Below, piece by piece: positions 54,401 to 63,759 of a DNA stretch of 64,000 nucleotides (the stretch's first letter is position 1; every line of letters begins with the position of its first letter). Under the pieces are notes generated by a model. That model worked only from the letters and a program-made list of their open reading frames with translations. It ran no database searches and had not been told where the DNA came from. Position numbers and translations under genes: made by a program. The DNA comes from Serinibacter arcticus (GTDB taxonomy: Bacteria; Actinomycetota; Actinomycetes; Actinomycetales; Beutenbergiaceae), in contig NZ_RHPJ01000002.1 in the NCBI RefSeq assembly GCF_004786095.1, positions 868,001 to 932,000 on the forward strand, given 5' to 3'.

Positions 54401-57345
54401 CGCAGCTGCGCGTCACCGTGCAGCACGCGCCCGGCTTCCGCACCGGCATCAAGGAGGTCCAGGCGTTCGACACGGGCGTCCCGGCACCCGCCTCGTCCAA
54501 CCAGGCGCCGCTCGCCGACGCGTGGCTCGACTCCGCCTACAACCAGGCCGGGTCCGCCCGTCTGGTCGGCACGGCCAAGGACGACGGCCTGCCCGGTACC
54601 GGGGTCACCTCCGCGTGGAGCGTCGTGGACGCCCCCGACGGCGGCAGCGTCGTGTTCGACGCGGCGACGGCCCCCACGACCGTCGCCCGCTTCACCGAGC
54701 CGGGCCGGTACACGCTGCGCCTGACGGTGAGCGACGGCGAGCTGACCTCGGTCAAGGACCTCGTCGTACAGGGCACCACGCAGGCCGAGGGCTCAATCAA
54801 CGTCGCCTCGACGGCGACCGCGTCGGCGGAGTACACCGCGGGCTGGAACGCCGTGGCCGCCGTGAACGACGGCAAGCCGCCCTTCTTCACGGGTGGCGCC
54901 GGCACCGAGCTGTGGGGCACCTGGTCGGGCTCGCGCCCGGCCACCCGCTGGCTGCAGTACGACTTCCCCGCCGCGGTCCGCGTCTCCTCCAGCTCGATCG
55001 ACTTCTGGAGCGACGTCACCGCGGGCGGCGACGGTGTGGCCGTGCCCGAGTCCTGGAAGATCCAGTACTGGGACGCGGCGGGCGCGGGGTCGTGGAAGGA
55101 CGTCACGGGGGCCTCGGCCTACCCGACGCAGCGCGGCGCGACCAACACGGTCACGTTCGACGGCGTCACCACCACGAAGCTGCGGGCGACGCTGAACGCG
55201 CTGCCCAACGCGGCCCGCACCAGCTTCTCCGCCGTCGGGGTCTCGGAGTGGCGCGTCTTCGCCGCCCCGGCCTCCGCCGTCGAGGACGTCGACGTCCGCA
55301 CCGAGGTCGGCGTCGTCCCGACGCTGCCGGCCACCGTGGCGGTCACCTACGCCGACGGTTCGACGGCGCAGGCGTCGGTGGCCTGGGGAGCGATCGAGCC
55401 CTCCCAGGTCGCGGCGATCGGCGACTTCACGGTCTCCGGCTTCGTCGCCGGGACCACGCTGACGACCACGGCCCACGTGTGGGTCCGCGGCACGGACGCG
55501 GTCCAGATCAACACGGTCGACCCGGTGGACGTGCGCACGACGGCGGGGGTCGCCCCCGCGCTGCCTCCCACGGTCACGGTCCAGTACAACGACGGGTCGC
55601 GCTCCAGCGGCATCGCCGTCACCTGGGCCCAGGTCGACCCGGCCAGCTACGCCGAGCCGGGCACGTTCGAGGTCAGCGGCACCGTCGCCGGCACCGACAA
55701 GCTCGCCGTGGCCACGGTCGTGGTGGGCGACGGCGGCACGGGCGGCGAGGACACCGTCGCACCGCTCGTGGCGATCACGCCCGACCCCGCTCCCACCAGC
55801 GGCTGGGCCGACGACGACGTGACGGTCACCGTGACCGCCACGGACGCCGTCGACGACGCCCCGGCGATCGAGGTCGCCGTCGGCGACGCCGACCTGGCCG
55901 CCTACACGGGCCCGGTGACCATCACGAACGAGGGTCAGCACGAGGTGCGGGCCCGCGCCACGGACGAGGCGGGCAACGTCTCCGACGTCGCCTCGCTGAC
56001 GGTCTCCATCGACCGCACGGTCCCGACCGTGACGGCCACGCCCGACACCGAGCGGCGCACCGTGACCGTGACGGGTCAGGACGCGCTGTCCGGCATCGCC
56101 GCGGTGCAGTACCGGCTCGAGGTCGCGGGTCAGCCGGTCCCGACCGACTGGACGACGTACGCCGCTCCGGTCGCCGTCGGTTCGGCGGCCACCACGGTGC
56201 ACGCCCGCGCGCTCGACCGGGCCGGCAACGTCTCGGCGGAGCAGGCGGTCGCGTTCGAGGCCGGCACGGCCTCCAGCAACATCGCGCTCCAGGCCGTCGC
56301 CACGGCGTCGGTCACCGCGGGATGGGTGACGCCGAGCAACCTCAACGACGGCGTGGCCCCCACCGGTCCGGTCGGTCCGAACTCGGACGTCTGGACCACG
56401 TGGCCCGAGGTCGGGGAGCAGTGGATCCGCTACGACTGGACCGTCCCGGTGACGGTCGACCGGACGCGCCTCTGGTTCACCTCCGACCTCGACGCCACCG
56501 GCGCCGGCGTCGCCCCGCCCGCCTCCTGGACCCTGCAGTACTGGGTCGCGGGTGAGGAGGAGGGCACGGGCGAGTGGCGCGACGTCACCGACGCCTCGGC
56601 CTACGGCACGTCGGCCACCGACTGGAACACCGTGACGTTCGCCCCGGTCACGACCACCGCGCTGCGGGCGGTCATGCAGGCCAGCGGCACGGAGTCGGGC
56701 AAGGGTGCGCACGGCGTGCAGGAGTGGGAGGTCTACGACGTCGTCGCGACGCCGGAGCCCGAGGCGCCGGAGTTCACCGACGTCCCCGCCGGCACGCAGT
56801 TCGAGGAGGAGATCCGCTGGCTGGCGACGGCGGGGATCTCGACGGGGTGGGAGCTGCCGGACGGTTCGCGGGAGTTCCGTCCGGTGACGCCGATCGCGCG
56901 TGATGCGATGGCGGCCTTCCTCTACCGGATGGCCGGTTCGCCGGACTTCACGGCGCCCACCACCTCGCCGTTCTCGGACGTGGACGTGAGCAACCAGTTC
57001 TACAAGGAGATCGCGTGGCTGGCGGAGAAGAAGATCTCCACCGGCTGGGTCCAGGCCGACGGGACCGCCCAGTTCCGTCCGCTGGAGCCGATCGCGCGTG
57101 ACGCGATGGCGGCGTTCCTGCACCGCGCCGCTGGTTCACCCGCGGTGGCGCTGCCGGCCACCTCGCCGTTCGACGACATCACTCCGAGCACGCAGTTCTA
57201 CGCGGAGATCTCCTGGATGTACTCCGAGGAGATCACCACGGGGTGGCAGGGCAACGACGGGACGCGGATCTACCGCCCCCTCAGCCCGGTCAACCGGGAC
57301 GCGATGGCCGCGTTCCTCTACCGGTACCACCACAACCTCGGCTGA
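51403..57345 (+). CDS. Secreted multidomain GH121-like beta-L-arabinobiosidase candidate with discoidin and SLH domains
   Basis: 1980 residues. Sec signal to about residue 63. Large (alpha/alpha)6-type catalytic region about 65-860 (DYNRWWADNVPYLDTPEDN; HWRPGNMDRTENAYLYSN; YRSWIHHTILGTTNFTMIEDAMGLRP). Then discoidin about 883-1025, a PKD/Ig-like domain about 1035-1124, a second discoidin about 1133-1287, two Big_4-like repeats, one OmpL47-like domain, a third discoidin about 1626-1782 and three SLH repeats from 1791. Length and position directly after GH127 match bifidobacterial HypBA2 (GH121); family assignment rests on that synteny and fold type, so it could instead be another MGH1-like glycosidase. 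ATG at 51403 follows AAGGGA. Confidence 0.75.
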   Translation: MTTQPVPPGSTPDERRTAPVRFRSTPAPTRSRPRTGWRTATVALAAAATGLTGAVVAAPAVAAPNSDVGYPVFSGSATPVPDEGTGYDTRNQLQAIFDADVAAGAGSSVDSDFWIDEMLARTGNTPGGGNGDANQWLFSRGKAVFMKTHQPGVIGFGGEVAYWETIAGGQGAFQVTAQVDGADVVFTEVPAERKQTPSYWRAVFTNAQTGLRIVETKFITGEDVATARLDVSSTTGQARTVVLTAASSFATQGEAGADELTGAVVANNNLTTIFPRLSGDGFTVADGSLTTTLAVPATGAATTKVQIGFATNERPETLAQYEEVRAATPAAAYTTHVTDYNRWWADNVPYLDTPEDNIDKTLFYRWWLMRFNYLDANIPGNDYQFPTSMEGVLGYNNAIVLTTGMFIDDLKYFRDPVYSYGPWVAAGETSKSYKYVDNPGDPANWSNSYTQYISEAAWRSYQLHGGPTAIAENLAEYAEDDVKGLQDAYDADGNGLIEYNWGAMTGNDADAVSFHWRPGNMDRTENAYLYSNARASAEAYRVAGNTAKADEMDAFAQSIKDAVLEYLWEPERTTPDEVGLMGNMLKHRHVATDALVPWKESNNYYPFTVGLMPKPGEADYDQPYVEALRLWADDEQYPIFPFFTANQADQAAYGGPGSNNFSIINSTVTFRMLSSVLRDYPNEYVDAEWYKKLLYWNAWSHYQNNGDNRFPDQNEFWSNGSHDPQNIGYRSWIHHTILGTTNFTMIEDAMGLRPRSDAKIELDPIDVDWDHFTVNNVRYRDRDLTVTWDAPGGERHYGDDVPEGYSVFLDGELAFTVDGLGKVVYDPATGTVETEDGIALVGTAATTTLDAPQDVTFDADARVVDVMAKAGADVDPASAGSANVAQGKAAAATFSAATRDPAGAVDGTTINEPFWGTAGSPNASDSLTIDLGGATTVDDVRVYFYRSSSTATVQGYAAPSQFLVEYDDGSGFKPVPDSSRAPVYPQGNLNHVRFSPVEATQLRVTVQHAPGFRTGIKEVQAFDTGVPAPASSNQAPLADAWLDSAYNQAGSARLVGTAKDDGLPGTGVTSAWSVVDAPDGGSVVFDAATAPTTVARFTEPGRYTLRLTVSDGELTSVKDLVVQGTTQAEGSINVASTATASAEYTAGWNAVAAVNDGKPPFFTGGAGTELWGTWSGSRPATRWLQYDFPAAVRVSSSSIDFWSDVTAGGDGVAVPESWKIQYWDAAGAGSWKDVTGASAYPTQRGATNTVTFDGVTTTKLRATLNALPNAARTSFSAVGVSEWRVFAAPASAVEDVDVRTEVGVVPTLPATVAVTYADGSTAQASVAWGAIEPSQVAAIGDFTVSGFVAGTTLTTTAHVWVRGTDAVQINTVDPVDVRTTAGVAPALPPTVTVQYNDGSRSSGIAVTWAQVDPASYAEPGTFEVSGTVAGTDKLAVATVVVGDGGTGGEDTVAPLVAITPDPAPTSGWADDDVTVTVTATDAVDDAPAIEVAVGDADLAAYTGPVTITNEGQHEVRARATDEAGNVSDVASLTVSIDRTVPTVTATPDTERRTVTVTGQDALSGIAAVQYRLEVAGQPVPTDWTTYAAPVAVGSAATTVHARALDRAGNVSAEQAVAFEAGTASSNIALQAVATASVTAGWVTPSNLNDGVAPTGPVGPNSDVWTTWPEVGEQWIRYDWTVPVTVDRTRLWFTSDLDATGAGVAPPASWTLQYWVAGEEEGTGEWRDVTDASAYGTSATDWNTVTFAPVTTTALRAVMQASGTESGKGAHGVQEWEVYDVVATPEPEAPEFTDVPAGTQFEEEIRWLATAGISTGWELPDGSREFRPVTPIARDAMAAFLYRMAGSPDFTAPTTSPFSDVDVSNQFYKEIAWLAEKKISTGWVQADGTAQFRPLEPIARDAMAAFLHRAAGSPAVALPATSPFDDITPSTQFYAEISWMYSEEITTGWQGNDGTRIYRPLSPVNRDAMAAFLYRYHHNLG

Positions 57346-57365
57346 CCCCGAGGAGACCGACGGCC

Positions 57366-57401
57366 GTGCCGGCCCGGTGCCCACCAGCACCGGGCCGGCA
57401 C
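57366..57401 (+). other. Intercistronic hairpin after the GH121-like gene
   Basis: Perfect 15-bp stem GTGCCGGCCCGGTGC / GCACCGGGCCGGCAC with CCACCA loop, 20 nt after the stop. May be a partial terminator or mRNA stabiliser; downstream genes continue on the same strand. Confidence 0.7.
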
Positions 57402-57482
57402 GCCCGGCCCCACCCAGCTCCACACCCACCCGGCCCCACCCCTCGTGCTCCACCCTGCCGATCGTCAAGGGAGACGACTCGC

Positions 57483-60400
57483 ATGCCCACACCACACCTC
57501 CGACGTCCGGTGACGCTGCTCGCCGTCGCCGCCCTGATCGGCAGCACGGTGGCCGCGGCCGCCCCGGCGTCGGCCGCACCGGCCGACCCGCCGCCGTCGA
57601 CCACGTTCGTCTCGCAGACCAACCCGATCCTGGGTGACGGCTCCTACTACTCCGCCGACCCCGCACCCCTCGTGGTGCCGGCCGGCGCGCCCGGCAACAC
57701 CACGGGCTCCGACCAGCTCGTCATCTACACGGGACACGACGAGGCCGGACCGACGACGAACGACTTCATCATGAACGAGTGGGGCTCGTTCACCACGACC
57801 GACGTCGACGCGGGGGAGTGGACCCACCATCCCTCGCTGATGAGGCCGGAGGACGTGTTCGCCTGGGCGACGCCCGGCCGCGCCTACGCGGGCCAGGTCG
57901 TCATCGGCACGGACGACCGCTACTACTGGTACGTCCCCGTGCACGAGCGCGACTCGACGGCGAGCGACAAGTTCGGCATCGGCGTCGCCGTCGCGGACTC
58001 CCCGACGGGGCCCTGGACCGACCACGTCGGCGGCCCGATCATCTCCCAGACGCTCCCGACGCCGAACACCATCCACAACATCGACCCGACGATCCTGCTC
58101 GAGGGTGAGGGCGAGGACACCCGCGTCCACATCTACTGGGGCAGCTTCTCCAACCTGCGCGTGCTCGAGCTCGACCAGGACATGAAGACCCCGGTGGGCG
58201 AGGTCGCCACGGTGTCCGGACTGACCGGGTTCTTCGAGGCGGCGTGGGCGTTCGAGCGCAACGGCACCTACTACCTGGCCTACGCGGGCAACAACGCCGG
58301 TCCGACGTCGCAGTGCACGCCCGCGAACTACCACGCGTGCATCGCCTACGGCACGGCACCCTCGCCGACCGGGCCGTGGACCTACCGGGGGACGATCCTC
58401 GCGCCCGTGTCCTCCACCACGAGCCACCCCGGCATCGTGGAGCTCGACGGCGAGTGGTGGATGGCCTACCACACGGCCGACGCCGAGGGCGGGAACCACT
58501 TCCGCCGCTCGGTCGCGATCGACCGCGTGGTCTGGGACGACACGCAGACCCCCGCGCGCATGCTCCGGGTGGAGACGACGCCTGCTGCCACGAAGGACCT
58601 CACGCCGCGTGCCAACGTCGCGCAGGAGGCGACCGTGACGGTCTCCAACGAGCCCGTCCCCGTGCAGTACTGGGTGAAGGCGCTCAACGACGAGCTCGTG
58701 CGTCCCAACCCGCTGCCGCCGGACATGTGGGGCACGTGGACGGGCGACAACCCGCCGCAGCAGTGGATCCAGTACACGTGGGACCGCCCGGTGCGGATCT
58801 CGGGGTCGGAGATCGACTTCTGGAGCGATGCACCTCGCGGTTCGGGTGTCGGCGTGGCCGCCCCGGACAGCTGGACGATCCAGTACTTCGCGGACGGCAC
58901 GTGGCAGGACGTGCCAGGGCCGAGCGGCTACGGCATCGAGACGAACGGCTACCAGGGCACGACGTTCGACGCCGTGACCACCACCCAGGTGCGCGCGGTG
59001 CTCAACGCCTCGACCAACGGCAGCACCTACTCGGGTGTCGCGGTGGAGGAGTGGAAGGTCCTCGCCGAGCAGGCGACCACGGTCACCGCGCCCGACCTCG
59101 TGGTCGAGGTCGGCGAGCAGGAGCTGCCGGGCTCGGTGCTCGTGACCTACCCCGGCGGCGTCGAGCTCCCGGGCACCGCGTTCTGGGACGCCGTCACGGC
59201 CGAGCAGGTGGCGGCGCCGGGCACGTTCGAGGTCTCCGGCAGCGTGCTCGGCTGGGCGGGCGGTCGCGTCACCGCGACCGTCACGGTCATCGACCCGGGC
59301 GACACCGCCGGCGACACGACCGACCCCGAGGTCGCGCTCACGCCGCTCGGCAGCGCCGGGAGCGCCGGCTGGTTCCGCTCCGACGTGCGCGTGCGCGTGG
59401 ACGGCACCGACGACCGCGGTGGCCGGCTCACGCTGAGCACGGCGGTCGACGGCGGGGCCCCCGTCGTCGTCACCGACGCCCGCACCACCGAGGTGGGCGT
59501 CACCGGCGACGGCGAGCACGCGGTCACCGCGACGGCGACCGACCGCGCGGGCAACGTCTCGCCCGTGGCCTCGCTCGAGGTCGCGATCGACCGCACCAAC
59601 CCCGTCTCGACGGCGACGCTCGACACCGCGGCCCGCTCGGTCACCGTCACGGCGGCCGACGCCACGAGCGGCCTGGACCGCATCGAGGTGCGGCTGGGCA
59701 CAGGGGCGTGGTCGACCGCGACCGGTCCGGTCGCGGCACCCGACTCCGGCCAGCACGTCGTCGGCTTCCGCGCCGTCGACCGCGCGGGCAACGTCGAGCA
59801 GGCGCGCACGCTGACGATCCCCGCGGACATCAGCGGCCCGCTGACCGGCAACATCGGCCCGCTCGCCACGGCGACCGCGTCCTACACGGCCGGGTGGAAC
59901 TCCCTCCCCGCGGTGCAGGACGACGTCGTCCCCGCCTCGCCGTCCCAGGGTCAGCTCTGGGGCACCTGGTCCGGCACCCGCCCCGCCAGCCAGTGGGTGG
60001 CGTACCAGTGGCCGCGACCCATCCGGATCACGAGCGCGGAGACGCAGTTCTGGAACGACGCGCCCGCCGGCAGCGGCGACGGCGTGGCCGCCCCCAGCGC
60101 CTGGGTGCTGCAGACCTGGGACGAGGCGACGTCGGCCTGGGTCGACGTGCCCGGGGCCTCGGCGTACGGCACCAGCACCACGGCGCTGAACCCGGTGACG
60201 TTCACCCCGATCACCACCGACCGGGTGCGGGCGCTCGTCAGCGCGAGCACGAACGGATCGACGTTCGCGGCCGTGGCGGCCTCGGAGCTCCGCGTGTTCG
60301 CGGACGACCCCGGCACCGGTCCGGTCGACCCGGGCGAGGACACCGTCGCGCCCGTCGTGACGCTGGCGGCGGCCCCCGCCCCGGCGTCCGGCTGGGCCGC

Positions 60401-61451
60401 GGGCGACGTGGTCGTCACCGCGAGCGCCACCGACGACTCGGGCGTCACCCCGACGATCGAGGTCGCGGTCGGCGACGGCGCGTTCACCGCCGTCACCGGG
60501 CCGGTCACGCTCACCGACGAGGGCAGCCGCGACGTGCGGGCCAGGGCTCGCGACGCGGCCGGCAACGTCTCGCAGGTGGCCACGGTCCGGGTCGGCATCG
60601 ACCGCACCGTGCCCACGGTGGCCGCCGTCGTCGACACCGCCTCACGCACGGTGACCGCCACGGGCGCCGACTCCCTGTCGGGCGTCGCGTCGGTGGAGCA
60701 CCGGGTCCAGGTCGACGGCGGAGCGCTGCCGTCGACGTGGACGCCGGTCACCGCGCCGGTGACGGTCGGGGCGGACGCCGCCACCGTGCACGTCCGGGCG
60801 ACCGACCGCGCGGGCAACGTGTCCGCGGCGCAGTCGGTGCGGGTGCCGGCGGCGACGCCGGAGCCCGAGACGCCGGTCTTCGGCGACGTGCCAGCGGGCT
60901 CGCAGTTCGAGACCGAGATCTCGTGGCTGGCCTCGGCGGGGATCTCGACGGGGTGGGAGCTGCCGGACGGTTCGCGGGAGTTCCGTCCGGTGACGCCGAT
61001 CGCGCGGGATGCGATGGCGGCTTTCCTCTACCGGCTGGCCGGTTCGCCTGACTTCCGGGCGCCGGAGGTGTCCCCATTCACGGATGTGGACGTGAGCAAC
61101 CAGTTCTACGAGGAGATCACCTGGCTGGCGGAGAAGAAGATCTCCACCGGGTGGGTGCAGCCGGACGGGACGGCGCAGTTCCGGCCGTACGAGCCGATCG
61201 CGCGCGATGCGATGGCGGCGTTCCTGCACCGCGCCGCGGGTTCACCCGCGGTGGCGCTGCCGGCCACCTCGCCGTTCGACGACATCACGCCGAGCACGCA
61301 GTTCTACGCCGAGATCACCTGGATGCACTCCGAGGAGATCTCCACCGGGTGGGAGGGCAACGACGGCTCCCGCATCTACCAGCCGCTGAGCCCGGTCAAC
61401 CGCGACGCGATGGCCGCCTTCCTGCACCGCTTCCACCACAACCTCGACTGA
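57483..61451 (+). CDS. Secreted GH43 glycosidase with discoidin, Ig-like and three SLH domains
   Basis: 1322 residues; Sec signal cleaved near PASAAPAD. GH43 five-bladed propeller about 40-365 with the three acidic residues at Asp59 (SADPAPLV), Asp201 (NIDPTILLEG) and Glu252 (GFFEAAWAFE). Tail: discoidin about 377-530, Big_4-like, OmpL47-like pair, second discoidin about 789-942, OmpL47-like pair, SLH repeats at about 1134, 1199 and 1265. Likely removes alpha-L-arabinofuranosyl caps or side chains at the cell surface. Its SLH DNA is almost identical to that of the upstream gene. No visible Shine-Dalgarno stronger than AAGGGAG upstream. Confidence 0.88.
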   Translation: MPTPHLRRPVTLLAVAALIGSTVAAAAPASAAPADPPPSTTFVSQTNPILGDGSYYSADPAPLVVPAGAPGNTTGSDQLVIYTGHDEAGPTTNDFIMNEWGSFTTTDVDAGEWTHHPSLMRPEDVFAWATPGRAYAGQVVIGTDDRYYWYVPVHERDSTASDKFGIGVAVADSPTGPWTDHVGGPIISQTLPTPNTIHNIDPTILLEGEGEDTRVHIYWGSFSNLRVLELDQDMKTPVGEVATVSGLTGFFEAAWAFERNGTYYLAYAGNNAGPTSQCTPANYHACIAYGTAPSPTGPWTYRGTILAPVSSTTSHPGIVELDGEWWMAYHTADAEGGNHFRRSVAIDRVVWDDTQTPARMLRVETTPAATKDLTPRANVAQEATVTVSNEPVPVQYWVKALNDELVRPNPLPPDMWGTWTGDNPPQQWIQYTWDRPVRISGSEIDFWSDAPRGSGVGVAAPDSWTIQYFADGTWQDVPGPSGYGIETNGYQGTTFDAVTTTQVRAVLNASTNGSTYSGVAVEEWKVLAEQATTVTAPDLVVEVGEQELPGSVLVTYPGGVELPGTAFWDAVTAEQVAAPGTFEVSGSVLGWAGGRVTATVTVIDPGDTAGDTTDPEVALTPLGSAGSAGWFRSDVRVRVDGTDDRGGRLTLSTAVDGGAPVVVTDARTTEVGVTGDGEHAVTATATDRAGNVSPVASLEVAIDRTNPVSTATLDTAARSVTVTAADATSGLDRIEVRLGTGAWSTATGPVAAPDSGQHVVGFRAVDRAGNVEQARTLTIPADISGPLTGNIGPLATATASYTAGWNSLPAVQDDVVPASPSQGQLWGTWSGTRPASQWVAYQWPRPIRITSAETQFWNDAPAGSGDGVAAPSAWVLQTWDEATSAWVDVPGASAYGTSTTALNPVTFTPITTDRVRALVSASTNGSTFAAVAASELRVFADDPGTGPVDPGEDTVAPVVTLAAAPAPASGWAAGDVVVTASATDDSGVTPTIEVAVGDGAFTAVTGPVTLTDEGSRDVRARARDAAGNVSQVATVRVGIDRTVPTVAAVVDTASRTVTATGADSLSGVASVEHRVQVDGGALPSTWTPVTAPVTVGADAATVHVRATDRAGNVSAAQSVRVPAATPEPETPVFGDVPAGSQFETEISWLASAGISTGWELPDGSREFRPVTPIARDAMAAFLYRLAGSPDFRAPEVSPFTDVDVSNQFYEEITWLAEKKISTGWVQPDGTAQFRPYEPIARDAMAAFLHRAAGSPAVALPATSPFDDITPSTQFYAEITWMHSEEISTGWEGNDGSRIYQPLSPVNRDAMAAFLHRFHHNLD

Positions 61452-61461
61452 AGGAACGGAC

Positions 61462-63759
61462 ATGCCCCGCACCCGCAACGACGCGACTCCTGTGCTCCCC
61501 ACCAAACCCGGACCCGACAGCTGGCTCCCGGCCGTCAGCCGGAGATCGATCCTCCAGCTCGGCGCCGCCGGTGCCGCAGCAGCCGGTCTGCTCTCGATGG
61601 GCGGCCCCGGCGCCGTCGCGGCCCCGCCGGTGGTGGCACGCGCCGGCACCGTCCTGGACCGCCGCGCCGTCGCGGCCCTCGACCACACCGTCATCGGTCC
61701 CGGGTGGCGCGCCCAGCCGTTCCGCATGGCCGACGTCCGCATCGGCGACGGAGTCTTCAGCCGCGCCGCCGACCAGAACCTCGAGCTCGCCCGCGCCTAC
61801 CCCGTCGACCGCGTGCTCGCCGTCTTCCGGCGCAACGCCGGCCTCGACACGAAGGGCGCCAGCGCGCCCGGCGGCTGGGAGGGCTTCGGCCACCCCAACG
61901 AGCAGGCCTGGGGGCCCACGGACTACCCGGGTCGGGCGAACGTCCAGACCGAGAACCTCCTGCGCGGCCACTACGCCGGGCACTTCCTCTCGATGGTCGC
62001 GCTCGCGTTCGCCAGCACCGGCGAGAGTGCGCTGAAGGACAAGGCGGACGCGATCGTCGCGGGGCTCGGCGAGGTGCAGCAGACGCTCGCCGCGACCGGG
62101 CGCTACTCCCACCCCGGCTTCCTCGCCGCCTACGGCGAGTGGCAGTTCAGCCAGCTCGAGAGGTACGCCCCCTACGGCGAGATCTGGGCGCCGTACTACA
62201 CGGCCCACAAGATCTTCGCCGGCCTGCTGGACGCCTATCAGCTGTGCGGCAACGAGCAGGCGCTGACGATCGCCTCCTCGATGGGGCGGTGGGTGCACGC
62301 GCGCCTGTCCGTGCTGCCGAACGAGCAGCGCCAGCGGATGTGGGGCATCTACATCGCCGGCGAGTACGGCGGGATGAACGAGGTGCTCGCCGAGCTCGCC
62401 GCCATCACGGGCGACGAGCAGTTCCTGGCGACGGCGAAGCTGTTCGACCTCGACACCCTGGTGACCGCCAGCGCCGACGGCGTCGACATCCTCGACGGCA
62501 AGCACGCCAACCAGCACATCCCGCAGTTCCCGGGGTACGCGAAGGTGTTCGACCACACCGGTGAGACCCGCTACCTCGACGCCGTCCGCAACTTCTGGGG
62601 CATGGTCGTGCCGGGGCGGACCTACGCCCACGGTGGCAACGGCGAGGGCGAGCTGTGGGGACCGGCGAACACCGTGGCCGGTGACATCGGCGCCCGCAAC
62701 GCCGAGACCTGCGCCAGCTACAACATGCTCAAGACCTCGCGCCTGCTGTTCTTCCACACGCTGGATGCGCGGTACATGGACTACTACGAGCGCGCGGTCC
62801 TCAACCACGTGCTGGGCTCGCGGAAGAACGTCAGCAGCACGACCTCGCCCGAGGTCGCCTACATGTTCCAGGTGCAGCCGGGCGGCCGACGCGAGTACGG
62901 CAACACCGGCACGTGCTGCGGCGGGACCGGTCTCGAGAACCACGTCAAGTACAACGACTCGATCTACTTCCGCTCGCCCGCCGCCGCGAGCCGGCGCGAG
63001 CTCTGGGTCAACCTCTACCTCCCCTCCACGCTGGAGTGGGAGGACGCCGGGCTGACGCTCGTGCAGGAGACCGACTACCCGCGCCAGCAGGGCACGCGGC
63101 TGCGCGTGAGCGGCGGCGGCGCCCTCGACCTCCACCTGCGGGTGCCGGGGTGGGTGCGCCGCGGCTTCACGGTCAAGGTCAACGGTCAGGTGCAGCAGCT
63201 CGACGCGCGGCCCGCGACCTACGTGACGGTGAGCCGGACGTGGAGCACGGGCGACGTAGTCGACGTCGAGATGCCGTTCTCGCTGCGGGCCGTGCCGACC
63301 GTCGACGACCCGGGGCTGCAGAGCCTGGAGTGGGGACCGACGGTCCTGCTCGTGCGCGGCACCGCGGCGCGGACGCCCGAGGTGGGGCTGTACGGCAGCG
63401 CCGCGCTCGACGGGTCGCTCGACCGCGCGATCACCCCGACCGGCGGCGGCTACTTCACGCTCGGCGGCCAGACCCTCGAACCCGCCTGGTCGGGGGACGA
63501 CACGCAGTACTCCATGTACATCCGTCGGACGGAGCCCCGCATCGTGTTCGCAGGAACGGACTCGGGGGCCAAGAACCCCGCCCGACCGGACGGCACCACG
63601 TTCCTCGACGCCCTGTGGGGCGACGGCGGCTTCGCGTCGCGCACGGACTTCCTCGCGGGGGTGCGGCGCACCGTCGACGCGTTCTCCGCCGAGGGACTCC
63701 TCAGCCGGCGCGACGCCCAGCGCACGCTGCTGGCCGCCGGGAAGGCGCGGTTCGCATGA
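61462..63759 (+). CDS. Tat-exported beta-L-arabinofuranosidase, GH146/GH127 clan
   Basis: 765 residues. Twin-arginine signal SRRSIL at residues 26-31 followed by a hydrophobic Ala-rich stretch and AVAAP cleavage. DUF1680 core with Glu415-x-Cys417 (NAETCASYNMLK) and Cys485-Cys486 (TGTCCGGTG), the metal-site pattern of GH127/GH146. Sequence style (WAPYYTAHKIFAGLLDAYQLCGN) is closer to GH146. It lacks SLH domains and starts 11 nt after the GH43 gene. It probably cleaves beta-L-arabinofuranose outside the cell; export by Tat implies folding with metal in the cytoplasm. Confidence 0.86.
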   Translation: MPRTRNDATPVLPTKPGPDSWLPAVSRRSILQLGAAGAAAAGLLSMGGPGAVAAPPVVARAGTVLDRRAVAALDHTVIGPGWRAQPFRMADVRIGDGVFSRAADQNLELARAYPVDRVLAVFRRNAGLDTKGASAPGGWEGFGHPNEQAWGPTDYPGRANVQTENLLRGHYAGHFLSMVALAFASTGESALKDKADAIVAGLGEVQQTLAATGRYSHPGFLAAYGEWQFSQLERYAPYGEIWAPYYTAHKIFAGLLDAYQLCGNEQALTIASSMGRWVHARLSVLPNEQRQRMWGIYIAGEYGGMNEVLAELAAITGDEQFLATAKLFDLDTLVTASADGVDILDGKHANQHIPQFPGYAKVFDHTGETRYLDAVRNFWGMVVPGRTYAHGGNGEGELWGPANTVAGDIGARNAETCASYNMLKTSRLLFFHTLDARYMDYYERAVLNHVLGSRKNVSSTTSPEVAYMFQVQPGGRREYGNTGTCCGGTGLENHVKYNDSIYFRSPAAASRRELWVNLYLPSTLEWEDAGLTLVQETDYPRQQGTRLRVSGGGALDLHLRVPGWVRRGFTVKVNGQVQQLDARPATYVTVSRTWSTGDVVDVEMPFSLRAVPTVDDPGLQSLEWGPTVLLVRGTAARTPEVGLYGSAALDGSLDRAITPTGGGYFTLGGQTLEPAWSGDDTQYSMYIRRTEPRIVFAGTDSGAKNPARPDGTTFLDALWGDGGFASRTDFLAGVRRTVDAFSAEGLLSRRDAQRTLLAAGKARFA

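Noticed and set aside
51403-57345. Marking catalytic residues of the GH121-like domain by analogy with HypBA2.
   Set aside because: I cannot align the two reliably by eye; naming residues would be guesswork.
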